This document shows, piece by piece, positions 9,901 to 17,788 of a stretch of DNA of 64,000 nucleotides. Under the pieces are notes generated by a model that saw nothing but the letters and a program-made list of their open reading frames with translations, made no database searches and was not told the DNA's origin. The DNA lies in the NCBI RefSeq assembly GCF_003932495.1, contig NZ_QZMT01000009.1, forward strand, positions 1 to 64,000. Direction: 5' to 3'. The DNA is from Guyparkeria sp. SCN-R1 (GTDB lineage Bacteria > Pseudomonadota > Gammaproteobacteria > Halothiobacillales > Halothiobacillaceae). A program made the translations under genes and the position numbers. Numbering within the stretch: position 1 is the stretch's first letter; the number at the start of each line of letters is the position of its first letter.

Positions 9901-10071
9901 GATGTCCTGTGGCGTCGCGCCCGGCCAGCGGGTTTCGACGGTGATGGTGCGGACATCGAGATCCGGGATCATCTGCACGGGAATCCGCAAAGCGGCGACC
10001 GCCCCGAGAATGGCCATGATCAAGGTGACGACGGTGACCAGGGTGCCGTGACGGACAACCGCAGCGAACAT
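6928..10071 (-). CDS. RND-family efflux transporter, inner-membrane permease
   Basis: The 1047-residue protein is a full-length proton-driven resistance-nodulation-division pump (HAE1/AcrB-MexF-type). It has an N-terminal membrane helix, a large periplasmic porter domain, a six-helix bundle with FAIGMTVDNSIVVLENIERL at the helix-4 region (proton-relay Asp), a second periplasmic half and a second helix bundle near the C-terminus with MGTVVNNPILLVEQARRSF. It probably exports drugs, detergents or metabolites from the periplasm or inner membrane. The ATG overlaps the stop of the adaptor gene by one base (TGATG), so both are made from one mRNA. No outer-membrane channel or regulator is encoded nearby, so the pair probably uses a TolC-like protein encoded elsewhere. 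Substrate is not predictable. Confidence 0.92.
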   Translation of the reverse strand: MFAAVVRHGTLVTVVTLIMAILGAVAALRIPVQMIPDLDVRTITVETRWPGATPQDIEKDILIEQERYLRNIPGLAELNATATSDAAEIELEFPFGTDITEALIEVNNALSQVPDYPRNVDEPRIAATSFSSNAFMYFRVATLPDNPRGLDIDLMRDFVYDEVRPRMESVPGVSEITMRGGAERQMQIHVDERQLARRGLTLIDLRDAIRARNQDISGGEVDAGKRRYLLRTVGRFASAEELEQLVITRRGDAVIRLGDVAEVEQGGSRQRSLAFTNGQKVIGLQVRRESGSNVIDIKYAMIEEVERINEEVLEPAGMVLELNTDDARYVQASVKNVWTNLGLGAAFATLVMFLFLRSTRATLVGVIGIPLCAIAAFLGLLITGRTINVISLAGVAFAIGMTVDNSIVVLENIERLRRRGMARLESAVEGVREVWPAVLASTATTVLVFLPILFIQEEAGQLYSDVAIAIAAAIVASMLVAVMLIPTLSAHLDFGRSGREGDRTPGWARAVETGVKGMIGSRPRRWLTMAVMLAGSVSIVVFLTPPAAYLPEGEEPKTFAVMNAPPGYNLDEMARIAEEVEAHLLPAVDADPGAFERGDTPVPPIRNLVMQVQPTQIRVISETIDPDHIGPLMDEITRFYEQYPGMRAFAAKGSIISSNDGGTRSISLDIAGSDLADIYEVANRAYERAEVIFDNPRIQTRPSTLELAQPLVEIRPDWDRAAELGLSMDAIGFSVSALTEGAYVDDFFLDDDKIDIYLYGAGGRDPRLARLDEILLKSPQGASLPLSSVARIDTRVDTSIVRRVDGKRMVTLDIIPPESVALEAGVEQVREELVGEMRDAGEIPAGVSLSISGASDQLNATREALSGNFVIALAIIYLLLVAIFTHWRYPLLIMTAIPLGIAGGIAGLALMNLVGGLLPLIGVKAISQPFDMITMLGFLILMGTVVNNPILLVEQARRSFAEGRDAVQVVMDAVAVRLRPIVMTTLTTISGLSPLVLIPGEGTELYRGVGAIVMFGLLGATIVTLTFLPALTASVLGVAQRRRARVA

Positions 10072-11180
10072 CAGTCGGCCTCCCCCTCGGCATCGCGGTC
10101 ATCGATGCGCACTTCCATGCCCGCTTCCAGCACCTCGTTACCCCGCACGATCACTTGGGCGCCCGCATCAAGCCCCTTGGTCACGACCACGCGGTCATCG
10201 AAGCCCTCGGCCAGTTCGACCTGCCGCTCGGCCACCGTCCGCTCGGCGTCGGCGTCGAGCACCCACACGGTGGTACGCCCGTCCGGATAGCGCTGCACGG
10301 CATCCCGTGCGACGGTCAGGCCCTCACGGCCGGTCGGCAACCGCAGGCGTCCTTCCACTGCCATGCCGGGCAGCAATGCCATGGTCTCGGTCACTTGTCC
10401 CCGCAGCAGGAAAGTCCGCGAGGTCGGGTCGGTGACCGGCACCACGGTGGCGATCTCGGCAGACCGCCAGTCCATGGACGAGCCATCGACGCGATATTCG
10501 AGCATCGCATTCTCACCGAGCAGCGGGTAATACCGCTGAGGAACGGGGTAATCGAGGCGCAGCTCTTCTCGATCGACCAGATTGACCAATGCCTCTCCCG
10601 GGTCGACCCATTCACCCCGTTCGGCGTGCCGTTCGGTCACCACGCCTTCGAACGGGGCAACCAGGCGATGCCGATCCAGCCGCGCCCGACCGCTTTCGAG
10701 ATTTGCGGTCAGCCGTGCCACCCGGGCCTCCGTCTGCCGAACCGCACTGGCCCGGGCCTGAACCTCGGTCTCGGGGATATTGCGACCGGCCCCGACCGAT
10801 CTCGCCTCCTCAAGACGCCGAGCCGCTTCCTGACGAGCCGCGACCGCCTCACGCCGCTCGGCCTCGAGGCTCGTCACGGACAAACGCTCCAATTCGTCAT
10901 CCAGTTCGAACAGTGGCGTACCGGCCGTGACCCGGTCACCGGTTTCGACCAGGACGGCATCGACCAATCCGGCGATTTCCACCGACAGCGCCGCCGTGTG
11001 AAGGCTGCTGACCGTGCCATCAAGTGACACCAACTCGATGATCTCGGTCGGCTCGGCTGTTTCGGTCACCACGCGGGGACCCTCGGCCGCCACGGCGAAG
11101 CCGGACGCAAACACCACACTCGCCATGACAAGACCAAGGGAGTGAACAACGGCGCGTGGGAAACGAGAACAAGGATTCAT
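10071..11180 (-). CDS. RND efflux periplasmic adaptor (membrane fusion protein)
   Basis: The 369-residue protein starts with a signal peptide (hydrophobic core around residues 14-28, cleavage probably after AVAA). It then has the biotinyl-lipoyl-like half motif GLVDAVLVETGDRVTAGTPL, a helical hairpin rich in Glu, Arg and Ala (about 95-160), the second lipoyl half VAPFEGVVTERHAERGEWV, and beta-barrel and membrane-proximal domains. It links the inner-membrane pump encoded next to it to an outer-membrane channel. No lipobox cysteine is evident at the cleavage site, so it is probably a soluble periplasmic protein. It is first in the two-gene operon and divergent from prlC. Confidence 0.9.
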   Translation of the reverse strand: MNPCSRFPRAVVHSLGLVMASVVFASGFAVAAEGPRVVTETAEPTEIIELVSLDGTVSSLHTAALSVEIAGLVDAVLVETGDRVTAGTPLFELDDELERLSVTSLEAERREAVAARQEAARRLEEARSVGAGRNIPETEVQARASAVRQTEARVARLTANLESGRARLDRHRLVAPFEGVVTERHAERGEWVDPGEALVNLVDREELRLDYPVPQRYYPLLGENAMLEYRVDGSSMDWRSAEIATVVPVTDPTSRTFLLRGQVTETMALLPGMAVEGRLRLPTGREGLTVARDAVQRYPDGRTTVWVLDADAERTVAERQVELAEGFDDRVVVTKGLDAGAQVIVRGNEVLEAGMEVRIDDRDAEGEAD

Positions 11181-11365
11181 TTCGGTAGTGGGTCCAACGG
11201 TGGAACGGAATTGTTTCGGCCTTCAACGGAGACGGCTTGAATGAATTCACGAAAACGCATTCAGCGTAGTCGCATCCCCGGTCACATGCCATGCACCGGC
11301 CGGGCGATCGGGCAAAAATGCTAATCTGAGCGGCCAATCGCAAAATCATTCGTCGAGAGTCACGC

Positions 11366-13426
11366 ATGTCCAATCCCTTGCTGGATACCCCGGATCTTCC
11401 GGCCTTCGATCGCATCCTGCCGGACCACGTCGAACCGGCCATCGACCGCATCCTCAGCGAGAATCGGGCCGCCATTGCCGAGCGCCTGGAACAGGACGCC
11501 CCGTTCACCTGGGAGAACTTCGTCGCCCCGATGGAGACACTGGAAGACCGGATCGACCGTGCCTGGTCCCCCGTCAGCCACCTCAATGCCGTGGTCAACA
11601 CCCCGGAGCTGCGCGCGGCCTACGAGGCCTGCCTGCCCAAGCTGTCCGACTACTCGACCGACCTCGGGCAGAACGAGCGCCTGTTTGCGGCCTACCGGGA
11701 GGTCAGCGAGCGAGACGATTTCCAGACGCTATCCGTTGCCGAGCGCCGAGTGGTGGAAAACGCGATCCGCGACTTCCAGCTCGCCGGGGTCGACCTGGAG
11801 CCAGCAGAGAAGGAAAGATTCAAGGCGCTCAAGAGTGAGCTGTCCCAGTTGAGCACGCGCTTTGCCAACAACCTGCTGGATGCCACGAATGCCTGGTCGC
11901 TGGACATCGAGGACGAGTCGCGCCTGACCGGATTGCCGGAATCGTCTCGTGCCCTGTTCCGTGCGGCAGCCGAACGCGCCGAACGACCCGGTTGGCGAAT
12001 CACGCTCGACATGCCGAGCTTCATCGCGGTCATGACCCATGCCGAGGACCGCGATCTGCGCGAGACGCTCTACGAGGCGTTCGTCACGCGCGCCTCCGAT
12101 GTCGGACCACATGCCGGACGGTGGGACAACGGCCCGGTCATGGATCGCATCCTCGCCATCCGCCACGAACTGGCGCAGTTGCTCGGTTTCGACAATTACG
12201 CGCAGCGTTCTCTGGAAACCAAGATGGCCGGCAACCCGGCCGAGGTGCTCGCATTCCTGCAGGAGTTGGCCCAACAGGCCGTCCCCAAGGCGCGCCAGGA
12301 ACTCGCCGACCTGCAGGCCTTCGCCCGGGAGATCGGCGGCCCAGCAGAATTGCAGCCTTGGGACCTGGCCTTCTACGGCGAGAAGCTGCGCGAGGCCCGT
12401 TTCGCAATCTCCCAGGAGCAATTGAAGCCCTACTTCCCCGCCGATCGGGTCGTCGAGGGTCTGTTTACCGTGGTCGGGCGCCTGTTCGGCATCCAGGTAC
12501 GCGAACGCGACGACGTGCCGACCTGGCACCCGGACGTGCGTTTCTTTGAAATCGAGGACCGCGAGGGCAAGCCACGCGGCCGTTTCTACCTGGACCTGTA
12601 CGCGCGGGCGCACAAGCGCGGCGGCGCGTGGATGGCGGGGGCGATCCAGCGGCGCCGACTGCCGGACGGGAGCATCCAGCAGCCAGCTGCCTTCCTGACC
12701 TGCAATTTCACCCCGCCGGTGGGCGGCGATCCCGCCCTGTTGACCCACGACGAGGTCACCACCCTGTTCCACGAGTTCGGCCATGGCCTGCACCACCTGC
12801 TGACCCAGGTGGACGCCGCCAGCGTGTCGGGGATCAGCGGGGTCGCCTGGGATGCGGTGGAGCTGCCCAGCCAGTTTCTTGAGAACTGGTGCTGGGAGCG
12901 CGAGGCGCTCGACCTGTTCGCCCATCACGTTGATACCGGTGAGCCACTGCCGGCCGAGCTGTTCGATCGCCTGCGCACCGCTCGTCAGTTCCAGGCCGGC
13001 ATGCAGATCGTTCGCCAACTGGAATTCTCACTGTTCGACCTGCTCCTGCACCAGGACTTCGACCCGGCCACCGGTGCCCGCATCCAGGACACGCTCGATC
13101 AGGTGCGCCAGTCGGTAGCCGTGATCCAGCCGCCCGCCTACAACCGCTTCCAACACGGCTTCGCGCATATCTTCGCCGGTGGTTACGCGGCGGGTTACTA
13201 CAGCTACAAGTGGGCCGAGGTCCTCTCGGCGGACGCCTGGTCACGCTTCGAGGAAGACGGGGTGTTCAACGAGCGCGCCGGCTCGGATTTCCTCGTCCAT
13301 GTCCTCGAACGCGGCGGCAGCGAAGACCCGATGGCCTTGTTCAAGGCCTTCCGCGGTCGGGAACCGAGCATCGAGCCGCTGCTGAAACAGCACGGCATTG
13401 CCACCTCCGAGGGGGCGACACGATGA
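11366..13426 (+). CDS. prlC: Oligopeptidase A (M3 family zinc metallopeptidase)
   Basis: Cytoplasmic zinc endopeptidase that degrades short peptides, including cleaved signal peptides. The 686-residue protein is the usual family length; the HExxH zinc site is HEFGH at residues 469-473 inside TLFHEFGHGLHHLL, and the C-terminal YKWAEVLSADAW region carries the family's substrate-binding tyrosines. The opening MSNPLLDTPDLPAFDRI matches the E. coli OpdA pattern, supporting this start. Its stop overlaps the ATG of the next gene (ATGA). Confidence 0.96.
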   Translation: MSNPLLDTPDLPAFDRILPDHVEPAIDRILSENRAAIAERLEQDAPFTWENFVAPMETLEDRIDRAWSPVSHLNAVVNTPELRAAYEACLPKLSDYSTDLGQNERLFAAYREVSERDDFQTLSVAERRVVENAIRDFQLAGVDLEPAEKERFKALKSELSQLSTRFANNLLDATNAWSLDIEDESRLTGLPESSRALFRAAAERAERPGWRITLDMPSFIAVMTHAEDRDLRETLYEAFVTRASDVGPHAGRWDNGPVMDRILAIRHELAQLLGFDNYAQRSLETKMAGNPAEVLAFLQELAQQAVPKARQELADLQAFAREIGGPAELQPWDLAFYGEKLREARFAISQEQLKPYFPADRVVEGLFTVVGRLFGIQVRERDDVPTWHPDVRFFEIEDREGKPRGRFYLDLYARAHKRGGAWMAGAIQRRRLPDGSIQQPAAFLTCNFTPPVGGDPALLTHDEVTTLFHEFGHGLHHLLTQVDAASVSGISGVAWDAVELPSQFLENWCWEREALDLFAHHVDTGEPLPAELFDRLRTARQFQAGMQIVRQLEFSLFDLLLHQDFDPATGARIQDTLDQVRQSVAVIQPPAYNRFQHGFAHIFAGGYAAGYYSYKWAEVLSADAWSRFEEDGVFNERAGSDFLVHVLERGGSEDPMALFKAFRGREPSIEPLLKQHGIATSEGATR

Positions 13427-14499
13427 CACTCGATGCCCCCCACTCGCACAAGCCGAGCGCCCTGGCGTGGCTTCTTGGGGCGGCGTCCGTGTTCATCCTG
13501 CTGGCCGGGCTGAAGACCGTCAGCCACATCGTGACCCCGTTCCTGCTGGCGGCCTTTCTCGCGATTATCAGCGCCCCGCCGATGGCCTGGATGCAGCGCC
13601 GTGGCGTGCCGGGCCTGGTCTCGATCCTGTTCCTGTTCTCGTTGGTGGGCATCGCCTTCTTCCTGCTTTTCCTCGCCCTGCAGGGCGCGGCCGAGAGTCT
13701 GGCCAATCAGGCACCCGCCTACCAGGCAAAGCTTGCCGGCTGGCTCGAACAGATACGTACGATGCTCGCCGAGCGTGGCGCGCCGCCCGAACTGCTGCCA
13801 GCCCAGATCCCGTTGCCGGCGACCAGTACCATCACCGGCACGGCCACCGGCATCGCCACGGGTCTGGGCCAGTTCACGGCCAGCACCTTGCTCGTGCTGC
13901 TGGCCTTCATGTTCCTGCTGCTCGAGGAGCGTACGCTGGCCCACAAGCTGGCCGCGGCGTTTCCGGGGCGCCGCCGGGCACGCGTACGCACGCGTCGGTT
14001 CCTGCGCTCGGTCTACCGCTACCTGTTGATCAAGACCGGGGCCAGTGTGCTCACCGGCCTGCTGGTGGGCGTTGGCTTGAGTTGGCTAGGCATCGATTTC
14101 GCCATTCTCTGGGGCATTCTCGCCGGCCTGCTCAACTTCATCCCCACGATCGGCTCGTTCATCGCCGCAGTGCCCGCCCTGCTGGTCACGGTAGTCAGCG
14201 GCTCGCCGCTGGATCTCCTGCTGGTCGGCACGTTGTACCTGGTGGTCAACATCACCATCGGCAGCATCCTCGAGCCCCGTCTGCTCGGACGCACGCTCGG
14301 GCTTTCGCCGGTAATCGTGCTGATCTCGCTCCTGGTCTGGGGTTGGGTCTTCGGGCCGATCGGAATGCTCCTTGCCGTTCCGCTGACCATGATCGCCAAG
14401 CTGGCGCTGGACTCCAGCCCCCAGACACGCTGGGCGGGCATCCTGTTGAGTGATCGCGTTCGTCGCCAACCGATTGCCGCGACCAACCCCGATGACTGA
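13423..14499 (+). CDS. AI-2E family / PerM-like membrane protein
   Basis: The 358-residue protein has about eight hydrophobic segments in the arrangement of the AI-2E (PerM/YhhT/TqsA) family: two or three helices at the N-terminus, a cytoplasmic or periplasmic middle region (about 85-135), then the characteristic C-terminal block with NFIPTIGSFIAAVPA and EPRLLGRTLGLSPVIVLISLLVWGW. Members export autoinducer-2, sodium or other small solutes; the substrate here is unknown. The frame is open further upstream inside prlC, but the ATG at 13423, overlapping the prlC stop, gives the family N-terminus. It overlaps the following methyltransferase gene by 8 bases. Confidence 0.85.
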   Translation: MTLDAPHSHKPSALAWLLGAASVFILLAGLKTVSHIVTPFLLAAFLAIISAPPMAWMQRRGVPGLVSILFLFSLVGIAFFLLFLALQGAAESLANQAPAYQAKLAGWLEQIRTMLAERGAPPELLPAQIPLPATSTITGTATGIATGLGQFTASTLLVLLAFMFLLLEERTLAHKLAAAFPGRRRARVRTRRFLRSVYRYLLIKTGASVLTGLLVGVGLSWLGIDFAILWGILAGLLNFIPTIGSFIAAVPALLVTVVSGSPLDLLLVGTLYLVVNITIGSILEPRLLGRTLGLSPVIVLISLLVWGWVFGPIGMLLAVPLTMIAKLALDSSPQTRWAGILLSDRVRRQPIAATNPDD

Positions 14500-15202
14500 A
14501 CCGGGTGAGCCGACGCCCAATCTGACCGGCAGTGTATCCGCAGTGGTGGACACTCCATCGCGGCGGGTCACCTCGAGCCAGACGGCACCGCACGACGACC
14601 TCGAACGCCAACTGCTCCGGCATGCGCAACGACCGTTCGCAAAGCCGATCGCCGCGTACAACCGCGAGGCATTCGACTTCGTTGCAGGCCGACTGGCGTC
14701 AATCGAACGACCATTGATACTGGATTCGGGCTGCGGCACGGGGGACAGCAGCCGGCTGCTTGCTCACCGCTACCCGGATCACTGGGTCGTGGGCGTGGAC
14801 CGATCCGCCGACCGGTTATCGCGCCAACGCGCGGACACCCCGTCAAACTGCCTGCTGATTCGGGCCGATCTGGTCGATTTCTGGCGCCTGGCCCATGAAC
14901 ATGGCTGGGAGCCAGTTCAGCATTACCTGCTCTATCCCAACCCGGAACCCAAACCCCGACATCTAAAGCGACGATTTCACGCCCACCCGGTTTTCCCAAC
15001 CTTCGTCGCCCTGGGCGGGCGAATCGAGTCACGCAGCAACTGGCGGATCTACCTGGAGGAGCTGGCGCAGGCATTGGCGTTCCATGGGCGAGCCAGTCAT
15101 ATCGAGACCATCCCGACCGACGAGCCGCCCATGACGCTATTTGAGCGAAAATACCGGGCAAGTGGTCAACCGTTATGGCGTTTGATCAGCGTCGATAAAT
15201 AA
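14492..15202 (+). CDS. TrmB-like SAM-dependent methyltransferase with altered active-site motifs
   Basis: The 236-residue protein has a class I SAM-binding motif (LILDSGCGTGDSS, acidic VVGVDRS) and a C-terminal layout like tRNA m7G46 methyltransferase TrmB. However the signature FPDPW.K..H.KRR is here LLYPNPEPKPRHLKRRF, and TrmB's ATDW..Y is RSNWRIY: both aspartates are asparagine. It is therefore better called a TrmB paralogue of unknown substrate than TrmB itself. The ATG at 14492 overlaps the end of the PerM-like gene; the frame continues upstream without similarity. A weak hairpin plus T-run follows at 15260. Confidence 0.7.
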   Translation: MTEPGEPTPNLTGSVSAVVDTPSRRVTSSQTAPHDDLERQLLRHAQRPFAKPIAAYNREAFDFVAGRLASIERPLILDSGCGTGDSSRLLAHRYPDHWVVGVDRSADRLSRQRADTPSNCLLIRADLVDFWRLAHEHGWEPVQHYLLYPNPEPKPRHLKRRFHAHPVFPTFVALGGRIESRSNWRIYLEELAQALAFHGRASHIETIPTDEPPMTLFERKYRASGQPLWRLISVDK

Positions 15203-15259
15203 AACGTTTGATTATCAAAAAACCGTACGCTTCATGCGGCTCCGCCGGGACGGCATTTC

Positions 15260-15280
15260 AAATAGCCATACTATTTTTTT
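15260..15280 (+). terminator. Weak candidate terminator after the TrmB-like gene
   Basis: AAATAG / CTATTT with a 5-base loop followed by further T residues. The stem is only A/T-rich, so it is weak. The rest of the 15203-15518 gap shows a TTTGATTATCAAA palindrome (15209-15221) and no convincing promoter. Confidence 0.3.
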
Positions 15281-15518
15281 GGCATGCAGTATCCCCTGAT
15301 GGCGGACAGATTTGACAAGGCCGCTACCCTGTCCACTGGCAGTTACGAAATCCCCCCGAGTTCGCAGAGCTTTTGGCCTGTGCCTATACTCGGGCGTGTC
15401 TTGAAGGCCGCCCTGCCGAAAGAGAATCAATTAAGGGTAGTGGCGGCCATTTAACGTCTCGTTCATGAAACAGGCCATTGGGCCTGCACTCATGGGAATT
15501 CCAGGAGGAGCCGATCGC

Positions 15519-15935
15519 ATGTACCAATCGATAATGGTCCCGGTGGATCTCGCGCACCTCGACGCGCTGGAAAAGCCGCTGACAGTGGCAGCCGACATGG
15601 CTCGCCACTACAACGCCCAACTCTGCTACGTGGGTGTCACCACCTCCCAGCCCAGCTCGGTGGCCAGAACCCCCGAGGAATACGAGCAGAAGCTCATGGC
15701 CTTCGCCCGGGAGCACGCGCCGGACAACGGCCAGGCCCCGACGGCTCGCGTCTACAACAGTCACGACCCGGTGACCGACCTGGACGACATCCTGCTCAAG
15801 GCCATCGACGACGTCGGCGCCGATCTCGTGGTGATGGGCACGCACCTGCCGCACCACATCGACGCGATCATGCCGGCCAACGGCAGCAAGGTCGCCGCGC
15901 ACTCGAACGTCTCGGTCTTCCTCGTTCGGCCCTGA
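15519..15935 (+). CDS. Universal stress protein, UspA family
   Basis: The 138-residue product opens MYQSIMVPVDLAHLDALEK and has the UspA alpha/beta fold pattern, ending with VVMGTH...NGSKVAAHSNVSVFLV. The ATP-binding G-2x-G-9x-GS motif is only partly kept (the second glycine is missing), so nucleotide binding is uncertain. An AGGAGGAG ribosome-binding site eight or nine bases before the ATG at 15519 decides the start over an upstream in-frame ATG at 15465. It lies 57 bases before the BCCT transporter gene and is probably co-transcribed. In Halomonas, the UspA-type TeaD modulates an ectoine transporter; a similar role here is inference. Confidence 0.88.
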   Translation: MYQSIMVPVDLAHLDALEKPLTVAADMARHYNAQLCYVGVTTSQPSSVARTPEEYEQKLMAFAREHAPDNGQAPTARVYNSHDPVTDLDDILLKAIDDVGADLVVMGTHLPHHIDAIMPANGSKVAAHSNVSVFLVRP

Positions 15936-15992
15936 ACGCCCGACGATCAAACGAACTGACCTGGTCAACCAGAAACCGACGGAGAGACACAC

Positions 15993-17657
15993 GTGGACAA
16001 CAAACCCGATAACGCACCGGACACGCATAGCGAATCGGTCGGCGTCCCGGCACCCGAAGGGGCAGCCAACCTGATCGACACCGATTACAAGATCGGGCAA
16101 GACAACTACCAGGCCACACCGATGGGCGTGAACATCGACATCCATGGCGCGGTGTTCGCCTTTTCCTCCCTGATCATCCTGGCGTTCGTCGTGCTGACAC
16201 TCGCCCTGCCCGACCAGTCGACCGCTTGGTTCGATGGTGCCAAGAACTGGATCAACAACAACATGACCTGGTTCTTCCTGCTGGCGGCCAACATCTTCGT
16301 CGTCCTGAGCCTCGTCCTGATCGTCACGCCATTGGGCAAGATCCGCATCGGTGGGGCCAACGCCACGCCCGACTTCAGCTACCTCGGCTGGTTCTCGATG
16401 TTGTTCGCCGCGGGCATGGGCATCGGCCTGATGTTCTACGGCGTCTCCGAACCGCTTACCCACTACGGCACCGCGCTGGGTGGCACAAGCGTGGGCGAAG
16501 ACGGCCTGCGGACCGATTGGGCACCGCTGGGTGCGGCCGCCGACAATCCCGCCGCAGCCTACACCCTCAGTATGGCCGCCACGATCTTTCATTGGGGCCT
16601 GCACCCGTGGGCGATCTACGCCATCGTGGCGCTGTCGCTGGCGATCTTCGCCTACAACAAGGGGCTGCCGCTGACGGTCCGCTCGATTTTCTACCCGCTG
16701 CTGGGCGAGCGCATCTGGGGCTGGCCGGGCCATCTGATCGATATCCTGGCGGTATTCGCGACCCTCTTCGGCCTGGCGACCTCGCTTGGCATCGGTGCCC
16801 AGCAGGCATCCGCCGGGCTGAGCCACCTGTTCGACATACCGGGCGGCACGACCACGCTGGTACTGCTGATCACCGGCATCACGGCGGTGGCCATCGTGTC
16901 CATCGTGGCCGGTGTCGACAAGGGCGTGAAGCGGCTGTCCGAGATCAACATGGTGCTGGCGTTCCTGCTGCTGATGTTCGTGATCTTCGTCGGCCCGACG
17001 CTCCTGATCGCGACCGGATTCTTCAAGAACCTCGGCGCGTACGTCACCGAACTGCCGTTCCTTTCCAATCCGTTCGCCCGCGACGACGCCAACTTCAGTC
17101 AGGGCTGGACCACGTTCTACTGGGCCTGGTGGATCAGCTGGTCGCCGTTCGTCGGCATGTTCATTGCCCGGGTCTCCCGCGGTCGCACGGTGCGTGAATT
17201 CCTGGCTGCCGTGCTGCTCGTGCCGTCGACCGTGTCGGTGCTGTGGATGACCGCCTTCGGCACCACCGCCATCGAGCAGCTGAAGAACGGTTTTGAAGGC
17301 GCCAAGAACTCCGACCTGCCGGTCCAGCTCTTCGAAGTGCTGAGCCAGCTGCCCTTGGCCGAGATCACCTCGTTCATTGGCATCGTGCTCGTGATCGTGT
17401 TCTTCGTGACCTCGTCGGATTCCGGTTCGCTGGTCATCGACACCATCACCGCCGGCGGCAAGATCGACGCCCCCAAACCCCAGCGTGTGTTCTGGGGCGT
17501 GATCGAGGGCGCGATCGCGATCGCCCTGCTGGTGGGTGGCGGCCTCGCGGCACTGCAGTCCGCGGCCGTCGCCGCGGGCCTGCCGTTCACGGTGGTCCTG
17601 CTGGTGGGCTGTTATGCCATCGTCAAGGGACTGATGAGCGAGCCCCGCGGTAAATGA
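15993..17657 (+). CDS. BCCT-family betaine/choline/carnitine-type transporter
   Basis: The 554-residue inner-membrane protein has about twelve membrane helices and the BCCT hallmarks GMGIGLMFYGVSEPL (glycine-rich helix) and WTTFYWAWWISWSPFVGMFIARVSRGRTVREF with the aromatic betaine-box tryptophans. It takes up a quaternary ammonium or related compatible solute coupled to sodium or protons, so it is probably an osmoprotectant importer. It starts with GTG behind a GGAGAGA ribosome-binding site; the 55-residue hydrophilic N-terminus and short C-terminus suggest limited cytoplasmic regulatory tails. Its original terminator is split by the IS inserted 80 bases downstream. Confidence 0.93.
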   Translation: MDNKPDNAPDTHSESVGVPAPEGAANLIDTDYKIGQDNYQATPMGVNIDIHGAVFAFSSLIILAFVVLTLALPDQSTAWFDGAKNWINNNMTWFFLLAANIFVVLSLVLIVTPLGKIRIGGANATPDFSYLGWFSMLFAAGMGIGLMFYGVSEPLTHYGTALGGTSVGEDGLRTDWAPLGAAADNPAAAYTLSMAATIFHWGLHPWAIYAIVALSLAIFAYNKGLPLTVRSIFYPLLGERIWGWPGHLIDILAVFATLFGLATSLGIGAQQASAGLSHLFDIPGGTTTLVLLITGITAVAIVSIVAGVDKGVKRLSEINMVLAFLLLMFVIFVGPTLLIATGFFKNLGAYVTELPFLSNPFARDDANFSQGWTTFYWAWWISWSPFVGMFIARVSRGRTVREFLAAVLLVPSTVSVLWMTAFGTTAIEQLKNGFEGAKNSDLPVQLFEVLSQLPLAEITSFIGIVLVIVFFVTSSDSGSLVIDTITAGGKIDAPKPQRVFWGVIEGAIAIALLVGGGLAALQSAAVAAGLPFTVVLLVGCYAIVKGLMSEPRGK

Positions 17658-17723
17658 TGGACTGAGGTCCGATCTTATTGACGGCGAACTGGAACTGGCC
17701 GTCATCCATAGCCCAAAAACCAG

Positions 17724-17733
17724 AAAGGCGGCC
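17724..17733 (+). terminator. Left arm of the IS-split BCCT terminator
   Basis: AAAGGCGGCC here and GGCCGCC plus eight T residues at 19196-19210 form a perfect terminator with loop AATC when the IS is removed. AATC is exactly the target duplication at 17734-17737 and 19192-19195. Confidence 0.8.
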
Positions 17734-17745
17734 AATCTGAAGTGA

Positions 17746-17786
17746 CCCCTGAAAGTTGGACACCCATCCAACTGACAGGGGTTTTT
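17746..17786 (+). terminator. Terminator-like hairpin in the IS left end, covering the orfA ribosome-binding site
   Basis: CCCCTG and AGTTGGA pair with TCCAACT and CAGGGG (stem arms 17746-17760 and 17767-17781, small internal loop), followed by TTTTT. The AGGGG in the 3' arm is also the only plausible Shine-Dalgarno sequence for orfA, whose ATG is at 17789. The hairpin can both end read-through transcripts and hide the ribosome-binding site. Confidence 0.6.
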
Positions 17787-17788
17787 CT

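Noticed and set aside
15209-15221. FNR-like palindrome TTTGATTATCAAA
   Set aside because: FNR/CRP sites need a 4- to 6-base spacer between TTGAT and ATCAA; here there is one base.
15384-17771. A 795-codon open frame on the minus strand
   Set aside because: It is antisense to the Usp and BCCT genes, is His/Arg/Asp-rich with no family pattern, and arises from GC-rich codon bias.
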